A DNA stretch of 64,000 bases from Ferroplasma acidiphilum. Its GTDB lineage: Archaea > Thermoplasmatota > Thermoplasmata > Thermoplasmatales > Thermoplasmataceae. Made by a program: the position numbers and the translations under genes. Shown piece after piece: positions 52,244-62,058 of this stretch (the stretch's first letter is position 1; each line of letters starts with the position of its first letter). Under the pieces are notes generated by a model. It searched no databases. It saw nothing but the letters and a program-made list of their open reading frames with translations, and was not told the DNA's origin. The stretch is taken from assembly GCF_002078355.1 (NCBI RefSeq), contig NZ_CP015363.1, positions 372,001 through 436,000 of the forward strand, in the 5' to 3' direction.

Positions 52244-53479
52244 ATGAAAGACCAGGGGAAATCCCTCATTTTTACATCATTGGGACATTTTGCAAACGAT
52301 GGAAACTTCCTTTTATTTCCCACTTTAATAGCATATTACAAAGTTATCCCGCATGTAAGCATTGCATTTCTTGGAGTCATGGCAATTATATACAATCTGC
52401 TTTCCGGGCTTCTCGGGCCATCCATAGGAAAACTTGCGGACAGAATTGACAGGGATGGGGCACTTATATTTCTGGGTATTTTGCTTGAAGCAATATCCGC
52501 TATCTTCTTCGGGCTGGCATTTGTATTTACGGCATATGTCAATTATATAATACTTGTAGCAGCTGTAATCCTGGGAATAGGCCAGGCTTTCTACCATCCT
52601 ATCGGCGCTTCTATACTGGCATTCACATATGGAAAAAAGGATTCATCAACTGCTATGGGAATTAATGGTTCATTCGGCAGCCTGGGGCGTGCCCTGATAC
52701 CTTCGGTGCTTGTATACGCAATAGTATTCTTCGGAAAATTCTATGGTTTGGTAGCTGTAGCTGCATATACAACCATAGCGGCTGTTATAATTCTTGGGGG
52801 GCTCTCATTCTTCAAGAGGAGCAAATATATTAAAATCGATACCAAAAAGCATGCAAAAAATACAGAAGAAAGCAAAGCATCGGAGAGCGAATATAAGAAA
52901 TACGGCAAATTTCTGTATATACTCACAGCAATTGTATTTATAAGGTCATTCTTCCTTATGGGCACCGTAACGTTTACACCGGATTATTTTGATAATATAT
53001 TCCATTCAAAGGTTATTATGGGAGATTTATTAACCATAAGTTTCCTGGGCGCTGTGGTCGGACAGCCCTATTTCGGAAGGGTTGTGAAAGACCACGGTGG
53101 AAAGTTCACTATTGCAGTTACAACAATTGCTTCAACAGTATTCTTCGGCTTAATGCTTTTAACCGATAATGTATACCTTGTAACTGTTATTTACCTGCTT
53201 TACGCAACATTTGCATTCACCAGTTTTCCCGTATTGCTGGGATATGTTGCACAGACAATACCCCAGAAATTTTCCACCAGATCCAACGCACTTGTATGGA
53301 GTTTCGGCAATATAGTTGGGGGAGCTATAGGCATTGCAATAGTAACAATACTGCTATATGTCCATGTGGCACTTTACACATCGCTGGTTGTAATGCTAAT
53401 ATTCTCGGTGATTTCTATAATTATGCTTCCCTTGCTACCATCAAAAAAGAAGCAGGAAGAACTGGCATCAGGTATTTAA
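52244..53479 (+). CDS. MFS transporter
   Basis: 411 residues, about 12 membrane segments with a charged central loop (KRSKYIKIDTKKHAKNTEESK, about 188-210). GKLADRIDRDG after TM2 is the MFS motif A. LGHFANDGNFLLFPTLIAYY resembles the fosmidomycin-resistance (Fsr-like) drug-efflux branch. Substrate unknown. Its 3' end is followed by a palindrome that may terminate transcription. Confidence 0.85.
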   Translation: MKDQGKSLIFTSLGHFANDGNFLLFPTLIAYYKVIPHVSIAFLGVMAIIYNLLSGLLGPSIGKLADRIDRDGALIFLGILLEAISAIFFGLAFVFTAYVNYIILVAAVILGIGQAFYHPIGASILAFTYGKKDSSTAMGINGSFGSLGRALIPSVLVYAIVFFGKFYGLVAVAAYTTIAAVIILGGLSFFKRSKYIKIDTKKHAKNTEESKASESEYKKYGKFLYILTAIVFIRSFFLMGTVTFTPDYFDNIFHSKVIMGDLLTISFLGAVVGQPYFGRVVKDHGGKFTIAVTTIASTVFFGLMLLTDNVYLVTVIYLLYATFAFTSFPVLLGYVAQTIPQKFSTRSNALVWSFGNIVGGAIGIAIVTILLYVHVALYTSLVVMLIFSVISIIMLPLLPSKKKQEELASGI

Positions 53480-53562
53480 AAATTTAATTTTATAATTTTT
53501 TAGCCTTTAAAGGCTAACTTTAATTGTAATGCCAGTTTAAAATTTAATTTTATAATTTTTTA
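53479..53562. terminator. Convergent 3' region with hairpin and duplicated T-rich tract
   Basis: TAGCCTTTAAAGGCTA (53501-53516) is a perfect 16-bp palindrome between the converging MFS and pheS genes. The 24-bp sequence AAAATTTAATTTTATAATTT plus TTTA occurs at 53479-53502 and again at 53539-53562, spanning the two stop codons. The T-runs downstream of each gene fit archaeal intrinsic termination. Confidence 0.5.
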
Positions 53563-54994
53563 ACCAGTCAAGATCGCTATTGTATATTTCCCTTATATCG
53601 TTAAAATTATAATACAGCATGGCAAGCCTCTCAAGACCAAGCCCGAATGCCAGAACCGGTTCCTTGAGCTCCATAGGTTTTGTAACCTCAGGCCTGAATA
53701 TTCCGGAGCCGCCCAGTTCCACTTCCTTTCCATTTATGTCAACTGCTACATCCATGCTTGGCTCTGTGTAGGGATAATAAGATGGTATAAGCCTTATATT
53801 TTTGAATCCTAATCTTGAATAAAATTCCGTGAGAAGCCACTTCAAGGTTGAAAGGTTTACGTCGCTGCCATATACTGCTCCCTCAATCTGGTAAAGCTCG
53901 GAAAGGTGTTTCCAGTCCACACTCTCATGCCTGAATACCTTTTCTATTGAGAATATATACTGTGGCTTATCCCTGTGGTTATACAGGTATCTTATTGTAT
54001 TGACAGTTGTGTGTGTCCTCAGAATTAACTTCTTTGCTTCATCCTCAGACCATTTATAATTCCATCCGCTATATTTCCCATATCCGTGTTCGTGCACCCT
54101 CTTAACCTTATCAAGAATTTCTGGATTTTCAAATTCCACCGGGTTTTTTGATTCTACATAATATGTGTCCTGAAGGTCCCTTGCTGGATGGTCCTGCGGT
54201 ATAAATAACATATCCATATTCCATCCAGTGTATTCGATGAAATGGCCGTGCATTTCTGTGAACCCCATCTCCAGAAAAATTTTCCTTACCTTCTCAATTA
54301 AATACGTAAGTGGATGCAGGCCGGCTCCATTTAAAGGTTCTACCCTGGAATTCAGGTCATATGGGCGGAATTTTGCATCTCTCCATTTTCCAGAGGCAAT
54401 CAATGAGGGTGTAAGCATTTCAAAATAATCATCTTTTCCATAGCTTTCCAGCGCTTCTTTCCCACTTTCATTTATATTAATTATCCTCTTTGTGTATTTC
54501 CGTTTTGCTGCAAGCCCTCTGTGTAAAAACTCATCCAGGGTGACTTTATCCGGAATTTTCCCATTGCTGATGCCAGACAATTCCATTCTTTTATTCCTGA
54601 AAATATCATCAAGTTTTTCACCGTGCAATGCCATCTCGCCATTTGCCGGTTTTATTCCGAGTTTTGCAGTGTTTGCAATGGCAATTTTATAGTCACTGCC
54701 CATGTAATCTACTACCTCTTTCATGGAGCACTTTTCATGCTTAGCCAGGAAATTGTACAATTTCTCTTCAGGGAATCCATTCTCAATGTATTTTTTTCCC
54801 TCCTCTGTGATAGAAACAGATTCCTCTGTCACTTTGTTTACATTGATTAAATTTTTAAATTCCAGATATGAGATAGAACTTGAAACAATGCGCCTGTCAG
54901 TATCAACATCTATATCCTCTTCAGGCACATCACTGCGGTTTTTTATGAAATTCAAAACTTTATATTCATTCGGGCTTATCTCATTCTTTTCCAT
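53537..54994 (-). CDS. pheS: Phenylalanyl-tRNA synthetase alpha subunit
   Basis: 485 residues: long archaeal N-terminal winged-helix region (1-200) and a class II catalytic core with RTHTTVNTIRYLY, FSIEKVFRHESVDWKHLSEL (motif 2), GGSGIFRPEVT and AFGLGLERLAMLYYN (motif 3). It works with PheT as a heterotetramer; pheT is not next to it here. Single gene, convergent with the MFS gene. Confidence 0.93.
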   Translation of the reverse strand: MEKNEISPNEYKVLNFIKNRSDVPEEDIDVDTDRRIVSSSISYLEFKNLINVNKVTEESVSITEEGKKYIENGFPEEKLYNFLAKHEKCSMKEVVDYMGSDYKIAIANTAKLGIKPANGEMALHGEKLDDIFRNKRMELSGISNGKIPDKVTLDEFLHRGLAAKRKYTKRIININESGKEALESYGKDDYFEMLTPSLIASGKWRDAKFRPYDLNSRVEPLNGAGLHPLTYLIEKVRKIFLEMGFTEMHGHFIEYTGWNMDMLFIPQDHPARDLQDTYYVESKNPVEFENPEILDKVKRVHEHGYGKYSGWNYKWSEDEAKKLILRTHTTVNTIRYLYNHRDKPQYIFSIEKVFRHESVDWKHLSELYQIEGAVYGSDVNLSTLKWLLTEFYSRLGFKNIRLIPSYYPYTEPSMDVAVDINGKEVELGGSGIFRPEVTKPMELKEPVLAFGLGLERLAMLYYNFNDIREIYNSDLDWLKNYKIKF

Positions 54995-55139
54995 TACGTC
55001 TTAAATAGTTAGGTGGATTAAATAATTTTTGAACATGGCTATTTCCGGAACAAAGCGTATAATCCGGTAAAAAATCCCGTGTATTTCGTATTTTCAGTCA
55101 ATTTGAAATTATTTAAATAATAATATAACATTATCTAAT

Positions 55140-56963
55140 GTGGATTACGTACCGGATACATCAGTAATAGTAAGCGGAAAATTCAGGGAATATGTAGCAG
55201 GAAAGAACGATGTAAGGGTTATACTTGCAGAGGCTATGATAGCTGAAATAGAGCACCAGGCAAATGAGGGGAGGTCAATAGGCTTCACAGCCCTTGAAGA
55301 GCTTAAGAAATTAAGGGAATTATCAGATTCAGGCAAAATTTACATAGATATCATGGGAAACCGCCCCATGGAATGGCAGATAAAAAATGCCCATAGTGGC
55401 GAAATTGACAATATAATTAGAAATATAGCACTGGACAATGCAGCTACACTTGTAACTGGAGACCACATACAGAGCATTATAGCATCTATAAAGGGAATAA
55501 ATGTTATTTATATTAAAGGCGAGGAGAAAGATGCAAGGGACATCCAGGAATTTTTTGATGAATACACATCATCGGTCCATTTAAAAGCCGGGATGAAGCC
55601 ACTTATAAAAACAGGCAAGCCTGGAGAAGTGGTATTAAAAGAACTGGACTATGTAGTATCAAACGATGAGCTTGAAAGAATAGCATATAACATTGTCCAG
55701 AGAGGCAAATTTGAAGACCAGTCCTTTATAGAAATGGATATGTTCGGAGCAACAGTTATCCAGCTGAAGAATCTCCGTATTGTCATAACAAGGCCACCGT
55801 TCTCAGATATAATGGAGATTACAGCAGTAAGGCCTGTTGTAAAAACCTCCATAGAGGATTATAAACTTGATAAAAGAGTGATGGACAGGCTTCAAAACAA
55901 GGCATATGGAATACTGGTTGCAGGTTCACCAGGAGCCGGGAAAAGTACATTTGTTACAGCACTGGCAGAATATTATGCCTCCCAGAACAAAATTGTCAAA
56001 ACCATGGAAAAACCAAGGGATTTGCAGGTAAATGATAGCATAACACAGTATACAACGCTGGAAGGCGATATGGAAAAAACCGGAGATATACTTCTTCTTG
56101 TCAGGGAGGACTATACCGTATTTGATGAAATGCGTGTCACTTCAGATTTCAAGGTTTATTCAGACCTCAGGCTTGCCGGTGTTGGCATGGTTGGTGTTGT
56201 GCATTCTACCAGAGCTGTGGACGCTATCCAGAGATTTGTAGGCAGAATAGAACTCGGATTAATCCCCCAGGTGGTGGACACTGTCCTGTTTATAGACGGA
56301 GGGAAAGTATCGCAGGTACTTACAACAGATTACCAGATTAAAATACCATATGGGCTTAATCAGGAAGACCTTGCAAGGCCGGTAATAGTTATACGTGATT
56401 TTCTAAAAAACAAGCCTGTAAGTGAAATATATACATTCGGCGACCAGGTAGTTGTAATTCCTGTAGGTGACGAGAAAAACGGTGCAAATCCATTATTTGC
56501 CATTGCCGCAGCAAAAATAAGGGAAGATATGATGAAACTTCTTGAAACAGATCATGTGGATGTGCAGATCGTTTCAGAGGGAAGGGTTATAATAAAAGTT
56601 CCCGATGCAAAGATACCGAGATTAATTGGAAGAAAAGGCGAAACAGTTACTGCACTGGAAAAATCCTACGGGCTTAAGATAGATGTGGATACACTATCAG
56701 ATGATGTAAATGTAATGCAGGATGCTTTAATTGAAATAAAGAACAAAACAATATTCATTGACGTGGGCTCAAGGAACAGGCCGGTAAAATTATATGTTGA
56801 TGGCATTGCAATGCTTTCAGCCCGCAGTTCAGCCAAGGGAATGATAAAACTCAGGATAAATAGTGATACAGGAAATACGGTATATAAATACATAAAGCAG
56901 GGGAAGAAACTTCAGTATATGGTAATGGAGGAATCTGAACCATCATCTTCACATTCCAGATAA
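55140..56963 (+). CDS. PIN domain-ATPase-KH protein (PINA-like)
   Basis: 607 residues. N-terminal PIN fold (YVPDTSVIVSGKF with the first acidic residue, EIEHQANEG, LVTGDH), a PilT/VirB11-like RecA ATPase with Walker A VAGSPGAGKSTF (about 261-272) and a C-terminal KH domain (RLIGRKGETVTAL, about 500). This matches PINA, a hexameric ATPase in Sulfolobus reported to act with Holliday-junction enzymes. GTG start; TATA ATTTAAATAAT centred 26 bp upstream indicates a leaderless GTG message. Confidence 0.85.
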   Translation: MDYVPDTSVIVSGKFREYVAGKNDVRVILAEAMIAEIEHQANEGRSIGFTALEELKKLRELSDSGKIYIDIMGNRPMEWQIKNAHSGEIDNIIRNIALDNAATLVTGDHIQSIIASIKGINVIYIKGEEKDARDIQEFFDEYTSSVHLKAGMKPLIKTGKPGEVVLKELDYVVSNDELERIAYNIVQRGKFEDQSFIEMDMFGATVIQLKNLRIVITRPPFSDIMEITAVRPVVKTSIEDYKLDKRVMDRLQNKAYGILVAGSPGAGKSTFVTALAEYYASQNKIVKTMEKPRDLQVNDSITQYTTLEGDMEKTGDILLLVREDYTVFDEMRVTSDFKVYSDLRLAGVGMVGVVHSTRAVDAIQRFVGRIELGLIPQVVDTVLFIDGGKVSQVLTTDYQIKIPYGLNQEDLARPVIVIRDFLKNKPVSEIYTFGDQVVVIPVGDEKNGANPLFAIAAAKIREDMMKLLETDHVDVQIVSEGRVIIKVPDAKIPRLIGRKGETVTALEKSYGLKIDVDTLSDDVNVMQDALIEIKNKTIFIDVGSRNRPVKLYVDGIAMLSARSSAKGMIKLRINSDTGNTVYKYIKQGKKLQYMVMEESEPSSSHSR

Positions 56964-57183
56964 GCACAGTTTTCTGCCTTAACTGCTTTTGCCATCTACA
57001 TATTTTCATTGCCTGATAATTTTATCCTGTAAATTTAGAATTCTCCCAATCAGTTAAGCAATAATCTGGCATATGGAAATTATGCAGTTAAATTTCATTG
57101 AAAAGTGAGTAATATCCACTGCATTTGTTATATTAATTAAACATGCTAAACGAACTTTAAATATTTGCCTGCAATACAACAAT
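56964..57183. other. Intergenic, no gene recognised
   Basis: 220 bp. CTTTAAATATT near 57153-57163 is the TATA box of the DUF302 gene, 26 bp before its ATG. Nothing else seen. Confidence 0.45.
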
Positions 57184-57558
57184 ATGTATTCATACGAAAA
57201 AACTTTAAACAAAAGTGCTGAAGAAGTATTTGGGGGGCTCCACAAGCTTCTGAAGGAAGCAAACTGGCTAATTATTTCATACATTGATCTGAAGGAAATA
57301 TTTTCCAAAATGCAGAAAGAAATAGAACCGTACTATATACTTGATGTATGTTTTCCACCGGCTGCAGCCGAACTTGTGAAGGATAATGAAGACATCGGCG
57401 CTTTTATTCCGTGCAAGGTTGTACTTATTCAACATGGGAATACCACAAAAATACTGATGCCTAAGCCATCTGTTCTTTCCAAAGAGTACCTTGATACAGA
57501 TGGGAAGGTGGCAGAAAAATATGAAACCACGTTGATGGGCATGCTGGATAAATTATAA
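57184..57558 (+). CDS. DUF302-family protein
   Basis: 124 residues. YYILDVCFPPAAAELVKDNEDIGAFIPCKVVLIQHGN is the DUF302 core, including the conserved Cys and the IPC motif. No membrane segment. Function unknown; members occur in sulfur and metal stress contexts, but I see no such link here. Leaderless start likely. The flippase gene follows after 40 bp. Confidence 0.82.
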   Translation: MYSYEKTLNKSAEEVFGGLHKLLKEANWLIISYIDLKEIFSKMQKEIEPYYILDVCFPPAAAELVKDNEDIGAFIPCKVVLIQHGNTTKILMPKPSVLSKEYLDTDGKVAEKYETTLMGMLDKL

Positions 57559-57598
57559 ATTCATAAAGTTTATTCGTTAAATTTTATATGCAATCCTA

Positions 57599-59122
57599 TT
57601 GATTGCTAAAAAATCTCCGATGCTGGTTTTCGGCCAGGTTACAAATTCACTATTTGGATATATTGGCTTATTTTTTATTATTAGATTTGTAGGGCTGCAA
57701 TCATGGGGATACCTCAGCTTTTCCCTGGCATTTATAGGTGTATTGAGCATTATCGGGGATCTGGGATATGGAACTGCACATCTGAAATACCTCTCATCCG
57801 GAGAATATGAAGAGGGTGTGTGTACCGGTACATTTTTGACAATAAGGACAGTACAGACTTTAATTACAATATCAATTGTCCTGGGGTCACTGTTTATCTG
57901 GATAAATGTTTTGCACAGGGGGTTCCAGAGCAATGTAGAAATATACGCTATAATACTTCTTCTTCCATATTTTTTCTTTGCACGGTTGAAGGATGTTCCC
58001 ATCATATATTACAATTCTAAACTGAAATCTGCCCGTATGTCAATCCCCCAGATTACAGAAGCAGTGGTAAGGAATTCACTGTTTATAATCCTCGGCGCAG
58101 TATATATTCTCAGAATACCCGGTTATAATACAGTATCTGCAGCCATTTTACTGGCTATTATTTACAGTATTTCCTATTTTATCTATTTCCTGTTGTCTGT
58201 ATTTCTAGGAAGACCGTGGAAAGTTAACAGGCCATCAATGGAACTCTTCAAGAAATACACAAAACTTGCATATCCCCTGGCACTGGCATCGATTATCGGG
58301 TCTGTAAGTGGAAACATAGATAAGGTTTTAATTGAATTTTACTGGCATGCTGTTGCAACAGGGGCATTTGCAAGCCTGCAGCGTATAGCCAGCCCAATTA
58401 CAACCTTCTCAGGGACAATAAGCATATTTTTTATTCCACTGCTCATGAAAAGCCAGGGGTCCAGCGATAAAAACTTCAAAACAGATATTTCATTATTTGA
58501 AAGGATAATATCTATATTCATATTGCCACTGGTAATTATCTTCGTTGTTTTGAGGGTATATGTGGCGAATCTATGGTCTGCTGCCCTGATACCCTATGCC
58601 GACATACTGATATTTCTCACACTTGCAGCCTACCTTGTTGCAATAAATTCTGCTTATTCTTCAAGCCTCGTGGCCAGGGGACTCACTAATAAAATAGGAA
58701 AAATTACGGTAATCGCGCTCATAATCAACATCTCCCTGGATCTGCTACTTATACCTCCAGATGTGTTTGAAATACGTATCTTCTCACTTGGAGTCCTGGG
58801 CGGTGCTGTAAGCACTTTTGTTGCCATGCTGTTTGAGACCGTGGCTTACCGGGTTACTGTAATAAGGGCAGAAAAGATGAAACCTGATTTGAGGATATTT
58901 TACCAGTTATTGCCCATCCTGGCACAATCCATGTTCCTTTTCGGTATAACCAGTTACATAAAAATATACAGTATCCTCCTGTTTATCCCCGTTTCAGTAG
59001 CATCAGTTATTGTATTTTTGGGAGTCGCCGTACTGTCAAGGCAAATAACTCTTAACCAGATACTGGAATTTATAAGGGCTTTAAACCCATTTTCATTTGG
59101 AAAGCAGCTACATAATGAATAA
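57599..59122 (+). CDS. Polysaccharide flippase-like membrane protein (Wzx/MVF family)
   Basis: 507 residues with about 14 membrane helices. The start LIAKKSPMLVFGQVTNSLFGYIGLFFIIRFVG and repeated GYGTAH and GNIDKVLIEFYW patterns are those of oligosaccharide-lipid flippases. It may move lipid-linked sugars for surface glycoproteins such as the one at 16582. Start is a TTG at 57599; ATG 57620 is the alternative. No glycosyltransferase genes are adjacent. Confidence 0.8.
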   Translation: MIAKKSPMLVFGQVTNSLFGYIGLFFIIRFVGLQSWGYLSFSLAFIGVLSIIGDLGYGTAHLKYLSSGEYEEGVCTGTFLTIRTVQTLITISIVLGSLFIWINVLHRGFQSNVEIYAIILLLPYFFFARLKDVPIIYYNSKLKSARMSIPQITEAVVRNSLFIILGAVYILRIPGYNTVSAAILLAIIYSISYFIYFLLSVFLGRPWKVNRPSMELFKKYTKLAYPLALASIIGSVSGNIDKVLIEFYWHAVATGAFASLQRIASPITTFSGTISIFFIPLLMKSQGSSDKNFKTDISLFERIISIFILPLVIIFVVLRVYVANLWSAALIPYADILIFLTLAAYLVAINSAYSSSLVARGLTNKIGKITVIALIINISLDLLLIPPDVFEIRIFSLGVLGGAVSTFVAMLFETVAYRVTVIRAEKMKPDLRIFYQLLPILAQSMFLFGITSYIKIYSILLFIPVSVASVIVFLGVAVLSRQITLNQILEFIRALNPFSFGKQLHNE

Positions 59123-59151
59123 GTTTATATTATATAGCTAAAATACAGGGT

Positions 59152-59478
59152 ATGGAAGAGATAAGCATAGATGAATTCCATAAGATAGATATCAGAGTTG
59201 GAAAGGTAATAGAGTGCACAAAGGTCGAAAAATCAAGAAATCTATTGAAAATTATAGTTGACCTTGGAGACCAGCAAAAACAGATCATATCAAGCATTTC
59301 AAATTGCTATTCTCCAGAGGATATGATGGGAAAGCAGCTTGTTGTTATAAATAATTTAGCCCCTGCTAAATTCATGGGCCTGGAAAGCCAGGGCATGCTT
59401 CTTGCTGTAGAGGATGAAAATGGTGTCTCCCTGTTAAAGCCAGATCGGGAAGTTTCTCCTGGCACGAAGGTACATTAA
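59152..59478 (+). CDS. tRNA-binding OB-fold protein (MetRS C-terminal/EMAP-like)
   Basis: 108 residues. IDEFHKIDIRVGKVIECTKVEKSRNLLKIIVDLG through NLAPAKFMGLESQGMLLA is the EMAP-type tRNA-binding domain found at the C-terminus of some MetRS and as free proteins (Arc1p, CsaA). It probably binds tRNA for a synthetase lacking the domain. The TAATG junction couples it to rfcL; TATA about 24 bp upstream. Confidence 0.87.
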   Translation: MEEISIDEFHKIDIRVGKVIECTKVEKSRNLLKIIVDLGDQQKQIISSISNCYSPEDMMGKQLVVINNLAPAKFMGLESQGMLLAVEDENGVSLLKPDREVSPGTKVH

Positions 59479-60737
59479 TGTCACTTGCCGATGATTACCG
59501 CCCATCCGATTTAAATAGCCTGCTGTTAAGCAATGAAGCAAGGCAAGCCATGATTTCATGGATCGATTCCTGGATGAACCATTCAGAAGTCAAAAACTCA
59601 CTGATACTGTGGGGCCAGCAGGGAATAGGAAAAACCAGTGCAGCATATGCACTTGCCAGTTACGCCGGGCTTCCTGTGGTTGAAATGAACGCATCTGAAC
59701 AGAGGAATAAGGAAAGCATGAAAAAGATTGCATTAATGGCATCACAATACAGGAATCTTTTTGATGATGACGCCAGAATGCCCGATAAACTCATACTCAT
59801 AGATGAAGCAGACAACATATTTGAATCCAGAAGCAGGTCCTCGGGTGGTGATACAGGAGGCATGTCAGAGCTTCTTGAAATCATAAAAAACACAAAAAAT
59901 CCGGTTATAATTACAATGAACGATTACTATTCTTTTAAATCTAAAAATAATGCAAGGGAAATAGTTTCCAGATCGGTAGAAATAGAAATGACCCCATATA
60001 AAAGAAAAAATGAGGTAAACTATAAAATATTCACTTCAGGCGTGCACAGTGTCCTGAAAAATATAGCTATAAAGGAAAATATACATATAAATGACCATGA
60101 GATTGATGGGATTATAAGGTCAAATGAGCCTGATATTAGAGCCATGATAAACGACCTTTACCTCTACAGTTCACGTGAAAACGATTACGGGGAGAATAGC
60201 AGGGACAAATCAGAATCAATCTATTACCTCACATCAGATACATTCAGGGGAAATGATTACGATACGATTATATCAGCTCTGTATAAAATGGATGAAGATA
60301 CTGATTTTTATATGAAGTGGATTGATGAAAATATTCCATATGAGTATACAGACCCGGTAGACCTGAAGAATACATATGACCTGATTTCAATAGCAGATAT
60401 CTATTATGGGAACAGGTTCAAAAATTTCTCACTTGCCAGTTACGGCATGGAAATTACAGCCGGCATATCAGTGAAAGCAAAAAACAGGAATGACCATTAT
60501 GTGAAATACAATTTTCCATCATTTATCAAGAAAATGGCTATGAGGAAAAAGAATTTTGAACTTTACAATACAATTAATTTTGCAGGAAGGATGGGGGCAA
60601 TTTCCCATACATCAACGGCTACAATATCTGGCAATATGTGGTTTTACCATATAATGAAACAGAAGGATAGAAAATTATATTCATTTTTATCCACACTGCT
60701 TGGAATAACTGAAAAACAAACACACAGCGCTAAATAA
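59478..60737 (+). CDS. rfcL: Replication factor C large subunit
   Basis: 419 residues. DYRPSDLNSLLLSNEARQAM at the start, Walker A LWGQQGIGKTS (about 44-54), Walker B LILIDEADN (about 103-111) and sensor region IITMNDYYSFK, typical of archaeal RFC-L of the AAA+ clamp loader. It loads PCNA with the small subunit, which is not in this window. The C-terminus is shorter than some and ends without an obvious PIP box. Start overlaps the upstream stop by one base. Confidence 0.9.
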   Translation: MSLADDYRPSDLNSLLLSNEARQAMISWIDSWMNHSEVKNSLILWGQQGIGKTSAAYALASYAGLPVVEMNASEQRNKESMKKIALMASQYRNLFDDDARMPDKLILIDEADNIFESRSRSSGGDTGGMSELLEIIKNTKNPVIITMNDYYSFKSKNNAREIVSRSVEIEMTPYKRKNEVNYKIFTSGVHSVLKNIAIKENIHINDHEIDGIIRSNEPDIRAMINDLYLYSSRENDYGENSRDKSESIYYLTSDTFRGNDYDTIISALYKMDEDTDFYMKWIDENIPYEYTDPVDLKNTYDLISIADIYYGNRFKNFSLASYGMEITAGISVKAKNRNDHYVKYNFPSFIKKMAMRKKNFELYNTINFAGRMGAISHTSTATISGNMWFYHIMKQKDRKLYSFLSTLLGITEKQTHSAK

Positions 60738-60741
60738 TAGT

Positions 60742-61011
60742 CTATAAATGCGGATTGTTTTCAATCCGGTGCGAGAGGGCTTTCTTGCATTTTTTTATTG
60801 TGCCGCTGACAGTTATTATATTACCGCCCTTTTCACGTATTATGCTGCATATGGTCGGTTTATTCAACTGATTGCACATATAAATACTGAAATTTTCAGT
60901 TCTATATTTCCTCTTAACTTCATAATAGTTATACAGGTATCTGTCCATTCTTTCGGGTTCTGACTCCCAGAATACAAGCACATACCTTTTCCTTATTAAT
61001 GACCCTTTCAA
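60742..61011 (-). CDS. rnp2: Ribonuclease P protein component 2 (Pop5-like)
   Basis: 89 residues. KRYVLVFWESEP, PTICSIIREKGGNIITVSGTIKKCKKAL match the short archaeal Pop5/Rpp14 family, where the IxVSGTIkk strand is characteristic. It assists the RNase P RNA in tRNA 5' maturation together with Rpp30. The start is TTG (61009-61011); a TATA-like TACTATTTT centred 25 bp upstream fits a leaderless TTG. It converges on rfcL. Confidence 0.68.
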   Translation of the reverse strand: MKGSLIRKRYVLVFWESEPERMDRYLYNYYEVKRKYRTENFSIYMCNQLNKPTICSIIREKGGNIITVSGTIKKCKKALSHRIENNPHL

Positions 61012-61349
61012 TGAATAGTTAATGGTTCCTTACTATTTTGAGTTTATCATAATCAGGTTAGGCATTAAGCAATATTCTGATCCTCTTGCAGTAAAATACT
61101 ATGGAAACCGCATTCAGTTAGAAAAATAAATATCCCTACTATAATCAATCCTCTAAAATGCCTTATCCCAGCTAAGTTTATTTTCTATGTAATAATTGTA
61201 TACAAATATTTGATTTTATGACTGAATTTCAATTGTAAAGGTAATCTGATCAGTTGATGTTATTTATCCAATGGGGCATAATTGCCATAGGCGAAATAAA
61301 AATCTATAAATATCATTTATAAATGAAGTAGCAACTAAAAGTGAATAAT
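61012..61349. other. Intergenic, 338 bp, no gene recognised
   Basis: Divergent gap between rnp2 and L15e. TATA-like AAATCTATAAATATC around 61299-61313 should drive L15e. No coding frame or recognisable RNA gene. Confidence 0.4.
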
Positions 61350-61937
61350 ATGGAAACTTCATACAGCTTAATTAGAAATGAATGGAAGCATTTAAAAAAA
61401 TCAAGTATATACGGCTTACAGAAAGAAAGAATGATATCCTGGAGAAGGGGAAATTCCATTGAGAGAGTGGATCGCCCTACAAGGCTGGATAAGGCTAGAA
61501 ACGTCGGATATAAGGCAAAGGAAGGCTATATAGTGGTAAGGGCAAGAGTAAGGAGAGGCGGACAGCACAAGCCCAAGATAATGGGAGGCAGGAGGCCAAG
61601 GAGACTTGCATATACCAAGATGACATTAAAGAAAAACATACAGGTAATTGCCGAGGAGCGTGTAGCTGATAAGTACCCTAATACCGAAGTGCTTAATTCA
61701 TATTATGTGGGCGAGGATGGACTTTACAAATACTATGAAGTTATACTTGTAGATAAAGCCACACCGGCAATATACAATGATAGCAAAATTTCATGGATAG
61801 TTGAGCCACAGAATAAGGGCCGTGCTTACCGTGGCCTCACATCAGCAGCTTATAAGAACAGAGGGCTGGGACATGGGAGACTGGGAAGTGACAAGAGCAG
61901 ACCTTCTATACGGGCAAATGGAAGACTGAGGAAATAA
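61350..61937 (+). CDS. rpl15e: 50S ribosomal protein L15e
   Basis: 195 residues from ATG 61350 (GTG 61341 is in frame). [45 protein letters not shown] and the [20 protein letters not shown] block are archaeal L15e. The gene is followed after only 8 bp by tRNA-Ser on the same strand, so the two probably share a transcript. Confidence 0.94.
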   Translation: METSYSLIRNEWKHLKKSSIYGLQKERMISWRRGNSIERVDRPTRLDKARNVGYKAKEGYIVVRARVRRGGQHKPKIMGGRRPRRLAYTKMTLKKNIQVIAEERVADKYPNTEVLNSYYVGEDGLYKYYEVILVDKATPAIYNDSKISWIVEPQNKGRAYRGLTSAAYKNRGLGHGRLGSDKSRPSIRANGRLRK

Positions 61938-61945
61938 TTTTTAAA

Positions 61946-62026
61946 GCCACGGTGGCCCAGTGGTACGGCGCCAGCCTTGAGAGCTGGTTCCCTTGTGGAT
62001 CGGGTGTTCGAATCACCCCCGTGGCG
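61946..62026 (+). tRNA. tRNA-Ser (anticodon TGA)
   Basis: Acceptor GCCACGG/CCGTGGC, discriminator G (62026). Anticodon stem CCAGC/GCTGG with loop CTTGAGA, anticodon TGA (reads UCA). The long variable arm (TTCCCTTGTGGATC region) marks class II. 81 nt, no intron, no CCA. Confidence 0.93.
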
Positions 62027-62058
62027 TTTCAACAATTATGCGCCAGCAAGGTGATATT

